From Apodospora peruviana (lineage: Eukaryota; Ascomycota; Sordariomycetes; Sordariales; Lasiosphaeriaceae), in the NCBI GenBank assembly GCA_033439685.1, contig JAUEDM010000001.1, positions 3,534,001-3,598,000 of the forward strand: a DNA stretch of 64,000 nt, written 5' to 3'. The notes under the pieces were generated by a model. The model had not been told where the DNA came from, made no database searches, and was given only the letters and a program-made list of their open reading frames with translations. Within the stretch, counting starts at the first letter, position 1, and each line of letters opens with the position of its first letter. Shown here piece after piece: positions 32,401 to 45,388 of this stretch. Position numbers and translations under genes: made by a program.

Positions 32401-33880
32401 TGAACCCCACCAAGAAGTACAACCTGCCGTACTACCTGGACCTTGTCGACAAGCTCGTCGCTCTCGATATCGACGTGCTCGGCATCAAGGACATGGCTGG
32501 TGTCCTCAAGCCCCACGCTGCCACGCTCCTGGTCGGCGGCATCCGGAAGAAGTACCCTGACCTGCCCATCCATGTCCATACCCACGACTCGGCCGGTACC
32601 GGTGTCGCATCCATGGTCGCTTGCGCCATGGCTGGAGCTGATGCCGTTGACGCTGCCACAGACAGTTTGTCTGGCATGACATCTCAGCCGAGCATCAACG
32701 CTATCCTTGCGTGCCTCGAGGGCACTGACAAGAACCCGGGCCTTAATGTTCACCACGTTCGCGCTCTCGACACGTACTGGGCCCAGCTGCGCCTTCTCTA
32801 CTCGCCCTTCGAGGCGCACCTTGCTGGTCCGGACCCGGAGGTGTACGAGCACGAAATTCCTGGTGGACAGTTGACCAACATGATGTTCCAGGCCTCACAG
32901 CTTGGCCTCGGATCTCAGTGGCTCGAGACAAAGAAGGCGTATGAGCACGCCAACGACCTTCTCGGCGACATTGTCAAGGTCACGCCCACATCCAAGGTTG
33001 TGGGAGACCTGGCGCAGTTTATGGTTTCCAACAAGCTGTCCCCTGAGGATGTCCAGGCTCGTGCTGCCGAACTTGATTTCCCTGGTTCCGTCCTCGAGTT
33101 CCTGGAGGGTATGATGGGCCAGCCATACGGCGGATTCCCGGAGCCGCTCCGTTCCAATGCTCTGCGCGGCCGCCGGAAGCTTGACAAGCGCCCTGGTCTG
33201 TTCCTGGAGCCCATCGACTTTGCCAAGGTCAAGAAGGAGCTTAGCCGCAAATTTGGCGGCAACGCCACCGAGTGCGATGTTGCCAGCTACGTCATGTATC
33301 CTAAAGTGTTCGAGGATTACAAGAAGTTTGTGGCCAAGTATGGCGACCTGTCGGTTCTGCCAACCAAGTACTTCCTGTCCAAGCCCGAGATTGGCGAGGA
33401 ATTCCACGTCGAGTTGGAGAAGGGTAAGGTGTTGATCCTGAAGCTGCTTGCTGTCGGCCCGCTTTCCGAGAACACCGGCCAGCGCGAGGTATTCTACGAA
33501 ATGAACGGCGAGGTCCGCCAGGTCACCGTCGACGACAAGCAGGCATCAGTCGAGAACGTGAGCAGGCCCAAGGCTGATCCTGGCGACTCCAGCCAAGTCG
33601 GCGCTCCCATGGCCGGTGTCCTTGTTGAACTCCGCGTTCGTGATGGCGGTGAAGTCAAGAAGGGCGACCCACTTGCCGTGCTCAGTGCCATGAAGATGGT
33701 TCGTTCCCTCATCCCACGATCTCCACCCTAATAGCGATCCTTACTGACATTGTACAACAGGAAATGGTTATCTCTGCACCCCACAACGGCGTCGTCTCCT
33801 CTCTGATGGTCCGTGAGGGTGACTCTGTCGACGGCTCCGATCTCGTGTGCCGCATTGTCAGGGCTTCCGACAAGAAATGA
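29486..33880 (+). CDS. pyc: Pyruvate carboxylase
   Basis: Biotin enzyme making oxaloacetate from pyruvate, bicarbonate and ATP; cytosolic in most fungi. Eleven exons: 29486-29615, 29690-29710, 29766-29773, 29862-29873, 29965-30002, 30059-30090, 30150-30269, 30326-30387, 30457-32200, 32398-33698, 33761-33880, giving 1195 residues, the normal length. The biotin carboxylase domain shows VANRGEIPIRIFRTAHELS, HPGYGFLSEN, KAAYGGGGRGMRVV and RDCSVQRRHQKVVE. The carboxyltransferase domain starts near residue 580 (DTTWRDAHQS), with FRVFDALND and GIKDMAGVLKP. The C-terminal biotin carrier has AMKMEM with the biotinyl Lys at about 1155. Exons 2-4 are 21, 8 and 12 nt; their joins reproduce the invariant family sequence. 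The intron at 32201-32397 is a tandem repeat, and another intron splits AMKM|EM. Confidence 0.97.
32201..32397 (+). repeat. Pyrimidine-rich tandem-repeat intron of pyruvate carboxylase
   Basis: This intron has about four diverged 40-45-bp units of the form GAAATACCCCCTTCCCTATC...TGGCCCCCCTTCC..TTCTCA. Splicing 32200 to 32398 rebuilds codon ATG in ISGD-MLNPTKKY, the conserved family sequence. Extra acceptor-like CTCAG sites occur at 32241-32245, 32303-32307 and 32324-32328; a CTAAC branch-type sequence lies just before the true TTAG. Confidence 0.85.
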
Positions 33881-34986
33881 GTAATGACAGGTGAAAGCAG
33901 TCTCAATTTTGGCGTCGCTGGTTCACAGCATCTCCGAGGTTGTGCATCATGCTGTTGACGGATGGATGTGTTTGCTATATGCTATCTGGAGTCAACCGGA
34001 CGGATGGCTCGGATAGTGTCAGAAACATCCTTTGGCAAGTTTGAAGAAACAAGCCAGTATAGCTGAGTATGGGCGCGCGTTTAGTTCGAAATCAGCCCTA
34101 GAGCAGTAGTATGCATAACCCGCATCTTTTTGGTCGAAATTAAGAGTATTACCGCGGTACAATGCAGCTCCTTTTCAAGATTGGGTACGGGTATACACCA
34201 TTCCACGGTAAATAGCTGCCATCGAGTACTTTATAAAATCCTATAAGATCTTGTCTGTGACATCTTCTGCAATCGGCTGCTAGGGCATGATATGTTATTT
34301 TCAAGGCATCTTTTGCTGCTTAAATAGGTATTTCCAGGATGCCTACCAGGAGCCCCGAGAAGTCACGAGCTCGGACCCTAATAAAGTACTCGGTGGCTAC
34401 TCTTTACCGTAGAATGGTGTTGCCCGGCTTCCCTTTCTCGGAGCACAGCCGTCGGTGTGATTGATGTTGTTCAAGTTGTCGCCCAAGAGCGCCGTTACCC
34501 TAATTATAGCCAAGCACAATCTCAACAGTGAATCTACTCATGAAGCGATATCAAGTCAAACCGGATGAAAATAACTCGAATAAATAGTTGAAAATTAACT
34601 CCATAACGTTAGAAATAAAGAAGCAACCTAAAACTTTATCATACAGTATTTGTAGCACATAGAGACTTTCAACCCCCCAACCCCCTTTTCCGTGGTCCCG
34701 ATCAAGCACCAAAGGGGAACGGAACACAAGAGATTAAAGAGACAAAACGACAAGATGATCAAGAAACCTTCTCCCACGTTAACTGTACCCACGTGCGTTG
34801 CGCGCGTGCGCCTCTCATCATATTTCTTTCCGCGTAAGTTAAAGTAGTAGAAATAGATTACAAAGGGGCAAGGGACCAAACTTTTAACGGCTTGCGAGGA
34901 TCGTCGTTCTCATGAAGCGGCAGAAACCAGCGGCCGGCGAAGGGATCATAGATACAAAGCCGTTCGAACACCACCGGGGCAACCCT
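33881..34986. other. 1.1-kb convergent intergenic region
   Basis: This lies between the stops of pyruvate carboxylase and the convergent clathrin gene. No gene seen; 34500-34640 is AT-rich. Both 3' untranslated regions presumably lie here. Confidence 0.5.
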
Positions 34987-37900
34987 CTAGAAGCCATAAC
35001 CGGTCGGCTGGGGTGCGAACCCGTTGGTCTGCCCCAAAAACGGTGCCGGCGACACGTGTCCCGCACCACCACCGGGACCAGCTGTGATCATGAGTCTATT
35101 ACCGCCGAGGATGGGGGTGTTATCCTCGACCTTCTCCTGCTCCTTTTCCTTGGCCTTGCGGGCCTCGTTGTCCGCCTTCAGCATGGCCAGATCCTTCGTT
35201 TGCTGGCAGAGAAGATTGATCATATACGGCATGGTGAAGTCGTTGAGGCCATTGCGCCAGGACAGCTCCAGAACGATATCGGGCCGGATAAGATCATAGC
35301 ACGCGTAGAGCATGCCGACGTAGCATTCGCGGTTGCCGATATCAACGAACTAAAGTTGTGGTCAGTACAGTCGTACAGTATGAAGCGATGAAAACAAAAA
35401 AGCTTACGTAACGCAAAAGTTCCTCCACGACCTCGGGCTTCCCAGAAATCGCTGCCGTCTCGATCGCATCCTTCCATAGCTTGTCCTGCTTGGACAGATT
35501 GATGGATTTCTCCCATCGCTTGTTCTTGCGGTATATGCTGGCAGCAATTTGGCGAAAGAAGACCAAGTCATGCTTCTCAAGGCGGGCGGCAAGATCAACA
35601 GCGTCGTAGTTATCGTAATTCTCTACGGAGTCGCGCAGGGTCTTGTAGTCTTCCTCTTCGATAAGCAGATCATTGATCGCGTCATTAACGGTCCGCTTGT
35701 TTTGCGACTGCACGTTCAGCAGGAACGGCTTGATGAGTGGCAGGTTGTCCGACTTCTGGAACATGCGAACCACCCGGTTAACGTCGATGCGAGGAGTCAA
35801 GACTTGGAGAAGGTCCGTTAGTAGAGAAGGATGCTGCTCAAGGTAGAAATTGATGGCCTTGTAGTAGATCTCGAGGTTGGCAACCTTGACAGTAATCTCC
35901 TTGAACTGTTGATGCTCCCAGGAATTCTCGGGACGCTCCATGACAGCCAGGGCCGCGTTGTCAAACTCATCGTAGTGATAGTAGCAGAAGACCAGCTCGG
36001 GCCATAGGTTGGCCTCCTCGCAAGCGCGAATCATCTTAGGAAGATTCATTCTGCTCCAGAAAAGCTTGAGGTGCTCCATCAGACGTTCAGGATGGTACTT
36101 GGACAAGGCAATACCCAACTCGGTGAACATGCCCATATGCGCACGCTCCAAACCAAGGCCTTGCTCGAGCAAGCTGATGAGCTCATCGAAGTAGCCATTG
36201 TGTTCGTACTGCTTGACAAGAGCCTGGAGCTGCTCTGCATCGACAATAAGATTAAGACCGCAAATCTGGGCCAGACGGAATTCCTTCTTGTCAACGCATG
36301 CCTCGTGGACCTCCTTCCAGACCTTGATATTGTTGGCCTTGCGTGCACAGTCTACAGCCGCTTGATAATCGGACAGATGGACAAGTGTCGTCGCAAGCTT
36401 GGCCCAGTTGGAAATTCTGGTGTAGAAGATCTTTGCCGCTTCGAACAGACCCTCAGCGTAGGCCTTGTCTCCCGACTCTTCAGGTCTGGCGACATTTGTT
36501 GCCCGCAGGAAGTCTTCAAGCTCGGCAAGCTGGTCAAGGCGGGCATAGCAGAAGGCAAGAGCAGTGTCGATGACGGGCTCGCGGAGAGTCTTGCGCGCCA
36601 TACGAAGGTACTTGATGAGCTCCTCGTTCTTGCCTGCGGCTTCAGCAATTTCGATGACTTCCGCATAGTTCTTCGGGTCCTCGGCCTTGATGTACGAGTC
36701 AATGGAGTCGCTAACTCGGAGACCGTCAAGCTGAGCCTTGGCAACCTTGCTCCAAACCTGAGGGATGTCTACCTCCTCGGCGTAAGCTTGAGCACGGTCG
36801 ATACTGACCACATGCTCGATCAGAACATTGACAGCAGCTTCCTTGTTATCAATCTTCTTGTAGACCTCAAAGGCTTCCTCGTGCAGGCCAACCTCGATAC
36901 AGACTGTAGCAATCTCGTCTGCTGAGAATTTGTCAAGGCGATGAATGTAATCCATTACACGGGCCTTGTCAGCCTTGGCAGCGGTGAACATCAGCAAGTT
37001 CTGGAGATTCGCGTTGTCGCTGAAAGGTGTGGGCTCCAGTACAATCTTTTCGAGGAGCTCAATAAGCTCGCCGGGAAGATCGGCATTCAGGAAACATGTA
37101 ACTGCTTCCGAGACCTTAGCTGGATCAGTAGACTCCGGAACGGCTGTTGAGATGACTTGATCGATCACCGAGCGACGGTGAAGATTGTTCTCGCTGAGGA
37201 CAAACATCCAGAGTTCTCGGTCAGCCCGCTCAAGGAGGTAGCGGGCCTGAGCCTTGTACATCGCGTTCTCATTGGTGATATTGACCAACTCAAGGTCATT
37301 CTGGCCCTTGCGATAAGCAATGTAAGCCAGGTTGGGGTCCCGCTTCTCACAGTATTTTCCGACCGTGAGGGTGTCATACTGATCGTTCTCCTTAAGGAAC
37401 TTCTCTGGGTTGTTGTTGGAATCGATATAGATCTTAGCAAGGGCATTGTATACCGCCTGCTGGGTGTTACCAGCAGCCAAGGTCGCCTCCAGGAATGGGA
37501 GGAGGAGCTTCAGGCGGTTCCTAGTCTCGACCTCCTGAACAAGTTTATCGATGGGGATGGACGCAGCGTTAACAGTGCTGAGCAAGTTCTTGATCACAGT
37601 CTCATCACAATCGACATCCAGCAGTCCACCGATAACGTACGGGGTTCTGGACGGGTTGACCTGTTGCACGTAGATCTCAATTGACTTGAACTGTTGGTTC
37701 TGGTAGAGATACAGAACCAAGTCGTGCACAAAGTTGAAGCGGTCACAGACAACCATTAACGGAAGCATCTCAGTGAGCTTGGCTTCCTTGAGGAAGTTCT
37801 TGACCTTCTCCGGGTTGTAGACGCTGTTATCGCGACAGATACGCTCTACCTCACGAATTTGGCCCATCTTGGTGGCGGCCTCCACATACTTGAAGACAAC

Positions 37901-40167
37901 CTCGGGATCCTGAGTGACATTGACAATGCTGCCAAGGAAGTAGAAAAGACCCTCGGCGGTCTTGTACTTCTCGAGGAGATCAATCAGACGTTGAGGATTG
38001 AGGAGTTCAGCGTATTTGGTGGCAATTTGAACCACTGACTGGAGATTCTGGCGGATGTTGTGCTTCATCATCGCGTCAAGGCAGTCGAGAGACTGCTCAA
38101 CCGATAAACGGCTGAAGTAATCGATCAGCCAGTCAGGGCTGAAGTTGGGAGCGCCAGCAATGTTGACAACGACACGCTTAACGGCCGCGGGGTCCTCGTA
38201 AAGCTCCAGGGCCTTTTGCAGCAGTCCTGCCTGCTCGCACAAAGTGGCGATGCGTGCCTTGTCGAAGTACGAGAACATCTCATTGCCAAGAATTGCATCC
38301 GCAACCTGTGGTGCGTTGATGAGATTCATCTCCAGAAGTCGGGTCTGCAGGTGGCCTTGCTCAGGCTTATTGTCCTTGAGAGCATCAAGCAGAAAAGCGG
38401 TGGCTTGCTGGACCATTCCTTGGGACTGGAATATGTCGACTACCCGCTCAAGGTCGACCAGAGATCCGCCCTCGGTGTTGGCGAGTGAGGTGGCAAACTC
38501 AGCACCCTTCTCCGGGTTCAAACGAACAATATGTTGGAGAAGTTGAATAAAGTCGGGCTGGTAGCTGACTTGAGCGCAGTAAGGAAGGATCTTGTCATAT
38601 TGGCCGGTCTCGGCGAAGCCAGCGACAACCTTGTGAGGCACATTGGCCTTCAAGTAGATAGCGAGCGCCATGTTCATGTCGTGGGGGCGGACCATGTCAC
38701 CAAGCTGTTCTGAGCACTCCAGCTTATCCTCGCCGAGCCATTTTTGGAGCAGCTGTTTTCGGTTCTGCGCGAGGACCGGTTGAGCGAGTTCAATAGTTTC
38801 GTGCTGGTTCAAAGATCCCTTATCAAGAAGCATGCCGAAGTATTGAAGGATAAGCGACATCTGCCCAGGTGGTTGAGGCAGGCGCTTGAAGCGCTCAATG
38901 GTCTGAGGAGTGCGCAGGAAGCCGCGAGGAGAGCCTGCGGCAACCTTAGCAGCCTCTAGGTAGCTCCCGCTGTTGAACAGCTGCTCAAAGCGCTGCTGGT
39001 AGAGATTATCGGCACCAGGAAGGCCTGCGCGAGAGGCCAGCTTGAGTGCCAGCTCAGTGCCGTGGCTCTCGAGGACATACGGAACGATGGTGTTTTCGTC
39101 GGCGCTAACGAAGAGAACCTGACCCTTTCGATTAATGCCAACGATACCAGTTCCTTCTTTGTCACCGCATGCCGTAAAGATCGTATCGCCGGAAATGCGG
39201 TTCATGAAGATGCAGGTCCCCGTCTCGAGATCGTAGAGGTGAATGAAGCCGTACTTGGTAATTAGGTATATGATGCCGTACTTCTGGGACACCTGAAGGG
39301 CAACAGGGAAATCGTTGGCGGCCTCCGGTGGGAAGAAGACATCAACTGCTTTCTTTGCGAAGACAGGGTTTGTCTCGGCATGGTCGACCTCCACGATATG
39401 CAGCTTTGCGCCAACAGCTGAGCGAACCGCGAACGTGAACAGCTTCGTGTCTTCGGGCGCGCCATCTAAGCGAATCGTGCCGAAGGCGGCAGCATGTCCC
39501 TCAATCGCCTGGCTGATGGCGCGATCCTTGGAATATAGCTGCATCGCTCCGACCACACGGCCCTGCTGCTGTGAAATACCGACAACCACCATCCATTTTC
39601 CATCGGCGCTGGTGCGGTAGTTGATGATCTGGTTGGCGTTAAGATTGGCATTGCGTTCAAAGACCTTGACGGGCGCAGGTTGGGTGGGGTCGAAGACGTC
39701 CCAGTGATAGATGGAACTCTCGGTGACCAAGCCCAACGTGGTCTGGCTGATCCACTTCCAGAAACAGACGTCTTCGCTCATAGTTGTCGACTTGAGCTTC
39801 TGCTTCTGCTCGAGATCGAATATCTGAAGAGTACGCGACTGGGCTTTTAGAGCAATGACCTGACGCGACCAGTGCATGATGGCGCTGTCGGCCTTGATGG
39901 GCCGGCGGATGACGTTGTTGCCATTCTTCAGCTCGACGATGAGGACTTCGGGGGATGAGGCCTCGTCTTTCTTATCTCGAATGCAGATGAAGGAATCTGA
40001 TTCTAGCGTCTGTTGAACGATCGAGTTAGCAGAGGAGACGACCCGGCGGGGATGGATGGGCGATGGGGGTGACGTACGCAGGTGTTGAAGGTGATGGCGG
40101 GTTGGTTGACGCCCAGGCTGCTGAGCTGGAGCAGCTCCTGGAACTTGATGGGCAAGGCGGTCGCCAT
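34987..40167 (-). CDS. chc1: Clathrin heavy chain
   Basis: Structural leg of the clathrin triskelion for coated vesicles at the Golgi and plasma membrane. Exons on the minus strand are 40078-40167, 35408-40009 and 34987-35349, giving 1684 residues, the family size. It starts MATALPIKFQELLQLSSLGV. The N-terminal seven-bladed propeller carries ESDSFICIRDKK and WKWIS; long repeats of helical CHCR type follow through the trimerisation region (VGMLYACYDLIRPD), ending with a Gly/Pro-rich GFAPQPTGYGF tail. The start at 40167 gives the conserved N-terminus; an ORF extension upstream of exon 2 is intronic. Exon 2 is one uninterrupted 4.6-kb exon. It is divergent from nop2. In yeast, clathrin heavy chain is needed to hold Kex2 and the Ste13 peptidase in the trans-Golgi. 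Confidence 0.97.
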
Positions 40168-40844
40168 GATGAGCTTGATGCGCTAGGTTGCGCGCAGTAG
40201 ACAAAAGGTAGCAGCCAACTTGTCAAAAGTTGCTGGATGACGGGAAGTGAAAACGCAGGAGCTTCAAAAAGCGTTGACGTTGAAAGGAGGTGGAAATTTG
40301 GGTCGAGCTGCCCGAAACCGCAGGAAGGAGAGGGTTGGAGGCTTGGATTGGGCACTGTTAAAGCCCGCAGTCGCTGAGATCGCTCAATTAGAAGGAAATT
40401 CGTCAAAGGGAAGGAGTAGCCGTCGGACGGAATGGACGATGCTGGGATAGCAGGCGGCAGGTGGTGAAGGAGTCGTGGTTGTGCAAGAGCCGATTATTAG
40501 GGGATGGGCTTACTTTTTCTGAGCGATCTGTTAAGAGGACGGTCCGAGACCTGCCACACACACGCACACAGGCACAGCTCGCGCGACAGGCTTGCTTGTT
40601 TGACTGATGGAGCAGTCAGCCGCTGCAGGGATCCTGTTTTTGGTTTAGCGCAAATAAACTACCAACCGGCCAATCATGTGCCAGTAGCCACATTTTGCAG
40701 ACAGGCTCGTGAAATATACCTTATCGATAAGAACAGGAGCGAAAAGAAAATCGTAAATCATCCGCCCGTTGATTTAGCACTGCAGTAATCCGAAGGCAGT
40801 AGCACCTTTCTTTTCAGCAAGAACTCTGCCAAAAATTCGCTACA
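40168..40844. other. Divergent promoter region between clathrin and nop2
   Basis: 677 bp without coding signal between two divergent start codons. It holds an ACACACGCACACAGGCACA run near 40556-40577. Confidence 0.5.
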
Positions 40845-43173
40845 ATGGGTGTCGGTCGTCGCATTGGTAAAAAACAGGGCCCTCCTGAGCCGCTGTCCGA
40901 AGAACACTTTGCCAACCTCAAGCGCAAGAAGGGCATCCCCGTCGACGAAACCCCCGCAGAGTTGCGATCGACGAAAAAGCAGCGGACTTCGACGAAATCG
41001 GCCAAGTCGGGCAAGAGCCATGGCGACGTCAATGCTAAGAAGTCAGTCAGGCAGTCCAATGGTCTGGGAAAGGCCTCGAGTGCCTCGAAACAGGGAGAGA
41101 AGCCCGCGCATCGCAAGTCGAAGAAGGCGCCGGTAGCCGAACCCGATTCCGACGAAGACTCCGACCAGGAGCTGATAGATGAGTTTGCCGCATCCGATTT
41201 GGATGCCCCGGCGCTGGGAGACGATTTCATCGACTCCGGTGACTCGGTCTACGATTCAGATCAGGAGGAAGCCAAGAAAGAGAAATTTGTCTTCTCTGAC
41301 GATGAGGACGATGACGACGAGGATAGGGAGGAGAAGTTGACGGCTGCCAATATCGAAGGTCTTTCGCGGAAGCTTGACAAGCAGATGGAAGATGAGGCGG
41401 CCGAGAACGAGGCAGAGCTTCGGGAGGGAGCCCTTCAGACTAATATCGACGGTGACAAGCCTCATATACTCGGCGATGACGATGACGATGACGACGAGCT
41501 TTCCTCCAAGACAAAGACCCTACTAGCCCCTGACCTCCAGATGCTCAGGACTAGGATAACAGAAGCGGTCCGCGTTCTGGAGGACTTCTCAAACCTTGCG
41601 GAAGAAGGCCGGAGCAGAGCAGAGTACACCAGCCAACTGTTGAAAGATATTTGCGCATACTACGGCTATAACGAATTCTTAGCAGAGAAGCTCTTGAATC
41701 TGTTTCCAGCGAGGGAAGCATTCGCATTCTTTGAAGCTAACGAGACTGCCCGCCCCGTCGTTATTCGCACAAACACCCTTCGAACGCATCGTCGCGATCT
41801 TGCGCAAGCACTCAGTGAGTAGTTGTCAGTGGACTAGTGCCATTTGTGCGTTGACTGACCGCCGGCATAGTTAATCGCGGTGTCACACTGGAACCAGTCG
41901 GCAAGTGGTCCAAAGTTGGCTTGCAGATTTTCGAGTCAAAGTAAGTACTTACTGCGCTGTATTATAGCCGAAGCCATGGCTGACACCTTGAAGCGTACCC
42001 TTGGGTGCCACTCCTGAGTATCTCGCCGGCCATTATATTTTGCAAGCAGCGTCATCCTTCCTGCCCGTCATGGCGTTATGTCCTCAAGAAAATGAGCGCT
42101 GCCTCGATGTAAGAGCCGTCCGATATGACATAGCTTGTGGGTTTTACTGACAGCATCCTTTCAAAGATGGCTGCTGCTCCCGGAGGCAAAACAACGTGAG
42201 TCCATTCCATGATAACACAGGTCAACAATCACTAACAAACTTGACCAGTCACATGGCGGCGCTGATGAAGAACACTGGTGTCATCTTCGCAAACGATCCC
42301 AGCAAAACGCGTGCCAAGGGTCTGATTGGCAATATCCATCGTCTGGGCGCCAGAGTACGCTTTCTCTCAATCCGTAGGGAAACACCGCTGACAATGACTC
42401 CTTAGAATGTGGTCGTGTGCAACTACGATGCGCGTGAGTTCCCTAGAGTACTTGGTGGGTTTGACAGAGTATTGCTCGATGCTCCTTGCTCTGGCACTGG
42501 AGTTATAGCCAAAGATCCGTCTGTGAAGACAAACAGAGACGAGAAGGATTTCCAGACGCTTCCCCACACACAAAAGCAGCTGCTTCTAGCGGCCATAGAC
42601 TCTGTCAACCACGCAAGTAAGACTGGAGGGTATCTGGTCTACTCGACGTGCAGCGTGGCCGTCGAGGAGAACGAGCAAGTCGTTGCGTATGCGCTCAGCC
42701 GCCGTCCCAACGTCAAGCTTGTTGAAACTGGTCTTCCCTTCGGAAAGGAGGGATTTACTCGGTATATGGGCAAAGAATTCCACCCGAGCCTCAAGTTGAC
42801 GCGCAGGTTCTACCCGCATCTCTACAATGTGGACGGATTCTTCGTCGCCAAGTTCCAGAAGATCGCCCCGACACCGGCTAATGCCGTGCGGGCACCCAGC
42901 TCTGCTGCTGATAAGGGCACCAAGGCCAATGGTTCCGCGAAGGACCAGACTGAGGAGGAGGTTGTCGATAGGACGCCTATTACCGAAGAGGGTGAGGAGA
43001 AGGACGACGACTTTGGCGGATTCGATGACGAGGAGGATCAGGATTACATTACCCGCGCGAAGCGCAATGCCATGAGGAGGAGAGGTTTGGATCCCAAGGC
43101 GCTCAACAAGAAGGGGGCGAAAAAGGAAAAGGACGGGGAGAAGGCGGCGGAGAAGGAGACAGAAAAGAAGTAG
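40845..43173 (+). CDS. nop2: 25S rRNA (cytosine-C5) methyltransferase Nop2 (NOL1 family)
   Basis: Nucleolar methyltransferase for large-subunit rRNA and ribosome assembly. Six exons: 40845-41814, 41871-41940, 41994-42108, 42167-42195, 42249-42354, 42406-43173, giving 685 residues. The N-terminal 230 residues are basic then strongly acidic (several Asp/Glu runs), typical of nucleolar assembly factors. The SAM-binding motif LDMAAAPGGKTTHMAALM is assembled across three exons; exon 4 is only 29 nt. Motif IV has DAPCSGTGVIAKD, and motif VI YSTCSVAVEENE carries the second conserved Cys used for catalysis in RNA m5C enzymes. The C-terminal tail ends in Lys/Glu repeats. Confidence 0.96.
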
Positions 43174-44442
43174 AGCTTGATGTAGCACGCTTTATATGTT
43201 TTTTGAGTCCCCTGTAATTAGCACACTAGGTACCTGACTTTCTTAGACATCTAAGTCTCGCAGAGCTTACTCCGCGCTCGTATAAGACATATTCTGATAC
43301 CGCACGCATAACGAATGTTCAATTTCTCCGAACGAAGCTAGGTAAGCTTACATGATTGCTTAACTCATCTGTATTGACCTTGACTACCAAAAATGCCCCA
43401 TGGAAGGCCGCCACTAGTAATACCATCAAACACGTTGGCAGGGAATGTAGCATCATTTCTTTGTCATCGCGGAGAACAATGTTCAAGCGGACTGTACCTG
43501 CGATCAGACTAGGGGTTGCCCGCGTTGTGTTTGCCAGGCGGCCGGTTTTGGGCTTGTTTCTGAACTCATCGCGTGTGCCACAAACCCTGGTGATGCAATA
43601 TATTGGAGTGCATCGCTCCGATCAATGCCAATAAACCGTGTCGGAAAGGGTTTCAAGCTTGATGGTCACAGGGGATGCATCATTACCGGCAGATGTCAGC
43701 GAGGTGCACGAGCAAACTTCAGACCACACGCTGACTTAATCCCAGAATCGCCCACAGTTCGAGTCACAGCAAGCAGAGCACACGCGCGCACAAGGAGGCA
43801 AGCAGCATCTAGCTAAAAAATAGATAGAATGAAGAAAATGTACGATCAATCATTGCGGCCCTTCCCAAGGCCACCACGGAGGATGACACAGGAAGCACCG
43901 CACCCAAGATTGTGCGCTGTTTTGTTCTCCATTCTGTTCGGAAACAATTTCGATATGTCGTGGGCAAAGCCAAGCCAGCCGAAACTGGGGCGCCTCGTAC
44001 CAAAAGTATGAAGTTCCGAGAATGTGATAATTTGCGTTGTTCATATTGTGAAGAAGAAAAAGAGAAGAGAAGGAAGAGGGGAGAAGTTTAGGAGTTTATA
44101 TCCTCGAAAAATTCTGGAGTCTACCAGCCCCGGTGTGGCTGGTGTGGTGGGGGTTGCTCGTTCGCTCGGCGGCTGGACGGAGTGGATCAAGCCACACCTT
44201 CGGTTTGAAGGGAATTTTGTGCGTTTTAGGCGTAGCCCGGGCTCGGTCGGGCAGCTGCCCGGCTCGGGATCAGGTCTTGGCACGTGTACCCACTACAGCT
44301 CCAGCAGATGACGGGATGCAAGGGGACAATCGGACCCTTCTTTGGGACGACATCTCCCATTACCTATTACCAACGCCCTTTCTCCGGTTCTGCGCGCTTC
44401 CACCAAAACCCAAAGCAAGCACGCATTTGCCAGCTGGATACC
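43174..44442. other. 1.27-kb intergenic region
   Basis: No gene seen. A CTAGGTACCTG motif occurs near 43227. The open frame before the next gene has no credible ATG until 44443 apart from a weak one at 44308. Confidence 0.5.
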
Positions 44443-45388
44443 ATGAATTCCGCCCAAAACCTCCCGAAATTCCTGTTACCGCGAACAAGTTGGCAAAGCT
44501 CGCTTCCTCCGACAGTTCCGCGAACAGCGTCAACCGTCTGGTTCCAGTCCCGGGACCAACAACCCCAAAGACAAGGGAGACCCGCCGCAGGCGCAGGATG
44601 GCAGCTGTCGGCAAGGCCTCTACACACTCGGACTGCGGCCTCGCCCGTCCGTCCTTGGTGCTCGGCCGCTCTGAATAGTCCCTCAGCGTCGAGTTCGAGT
44701 GACATCATCGCCGCAGCTCGTGTCCGTCGTCCGTCGTCCCTCAGGCGCTCGTTCCATGCCTCAGCAGCGCGGAGACGGGACCACCACTTTGACACGCTCA
44801 AGTTTGTGCAGAGGCTCGAGGAGGACGGGTTCACAGAGGAGCAGTCGGTCGCGATGATGAAAGTGCTGAACGATGTCATCGAGGAGAGGTACGGGTCTCT
44901 GGTCCCCCTTTCTTTTCAACCTTGGAAGAGAAAGCTGATACTTGAAATGACGAAATAGCATACAAAACCTCACCCGGACTATGGTTTTGCGCGAAGATGC
45001 GGCAAAGGCAACGTACACGCAAAAGGTGGACTTTGCAAAGCTGCGCAGCGAACTCTTGTCGGCCGACAGCACCGAGGGCAACACGACGCGGGCGGCGCAC
45101 GAGCGGTTGACCAATGACATCGCCAAGCTCAGCAGCCGGCTGCGGGACGAGATAGGTCGGACGCAGGCGAGTGTTCGTCTGGACCTCAACCTCGAGAAGG
45201 GCCGGATTCGGGAGGAGGCGGTGTCACAGGAGCTCAAGATCAAGGAGACCGAGACCAAGATCGAGCAGGAGGTCGCGGCGCTGCGTCAGCAGCTGGAGCA
45301 AGTCAAGTTCCAGACCTTGCAGTGGCTTATGGGCGTATTAACGGGTTTCGCGGCGCTCATGCTTGGTGCTTGGCGGTTGTTGATGTGA
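44443..45388 (+). CDS. Mitochondrial DUF1640 / CCDC90 (MCUR1-like) coiled-coil membrane protein
   Basis: Two exons, 44443-44888 and 44959-45388, give 291 residues; codon AGC spans the join. Residues 1 to about 110 are Arg/Ser/Pro-rich without acidic residues, starting MNSAQNLPKFLLPRTSWQSS, as expected of a mitochondrial presequence. The family core begins HFDTLKFVQRLEEDGFTEEQS and continues SIQNLTRTMVLREDAAKATYTQKVDFAKLRSEL, followed by a long coiled coil (ETETKIEQEVAALRQQLEQVK) and a C-terminal membrane helix (LMGVLTGFAALMLGAWRLLM). In animals the family includes MCUR1; yeast Fmp32 is a mitochondrial relative linked to respiratory assembly. The in-frame ATG at 44308 would extend the N-terminus; I prefer 44443 for its presequence character. 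Confidence 0.88.

Noticed and set aside
36071..36925. 284-codon plus-strand frame inside the clathrin heavy chain gene
   Set aside because: It is antisense to a fully conserved clathrin exon; codon structure belongs to the minus-strand gene.
40010..40077. N-terminal extension of the long clathrin exon as coding sequence
   Set aside because: It is the first intron: splicing 40078 to 40009 rebuilds the conserved N-terminus ending NTC-TLESDSF.
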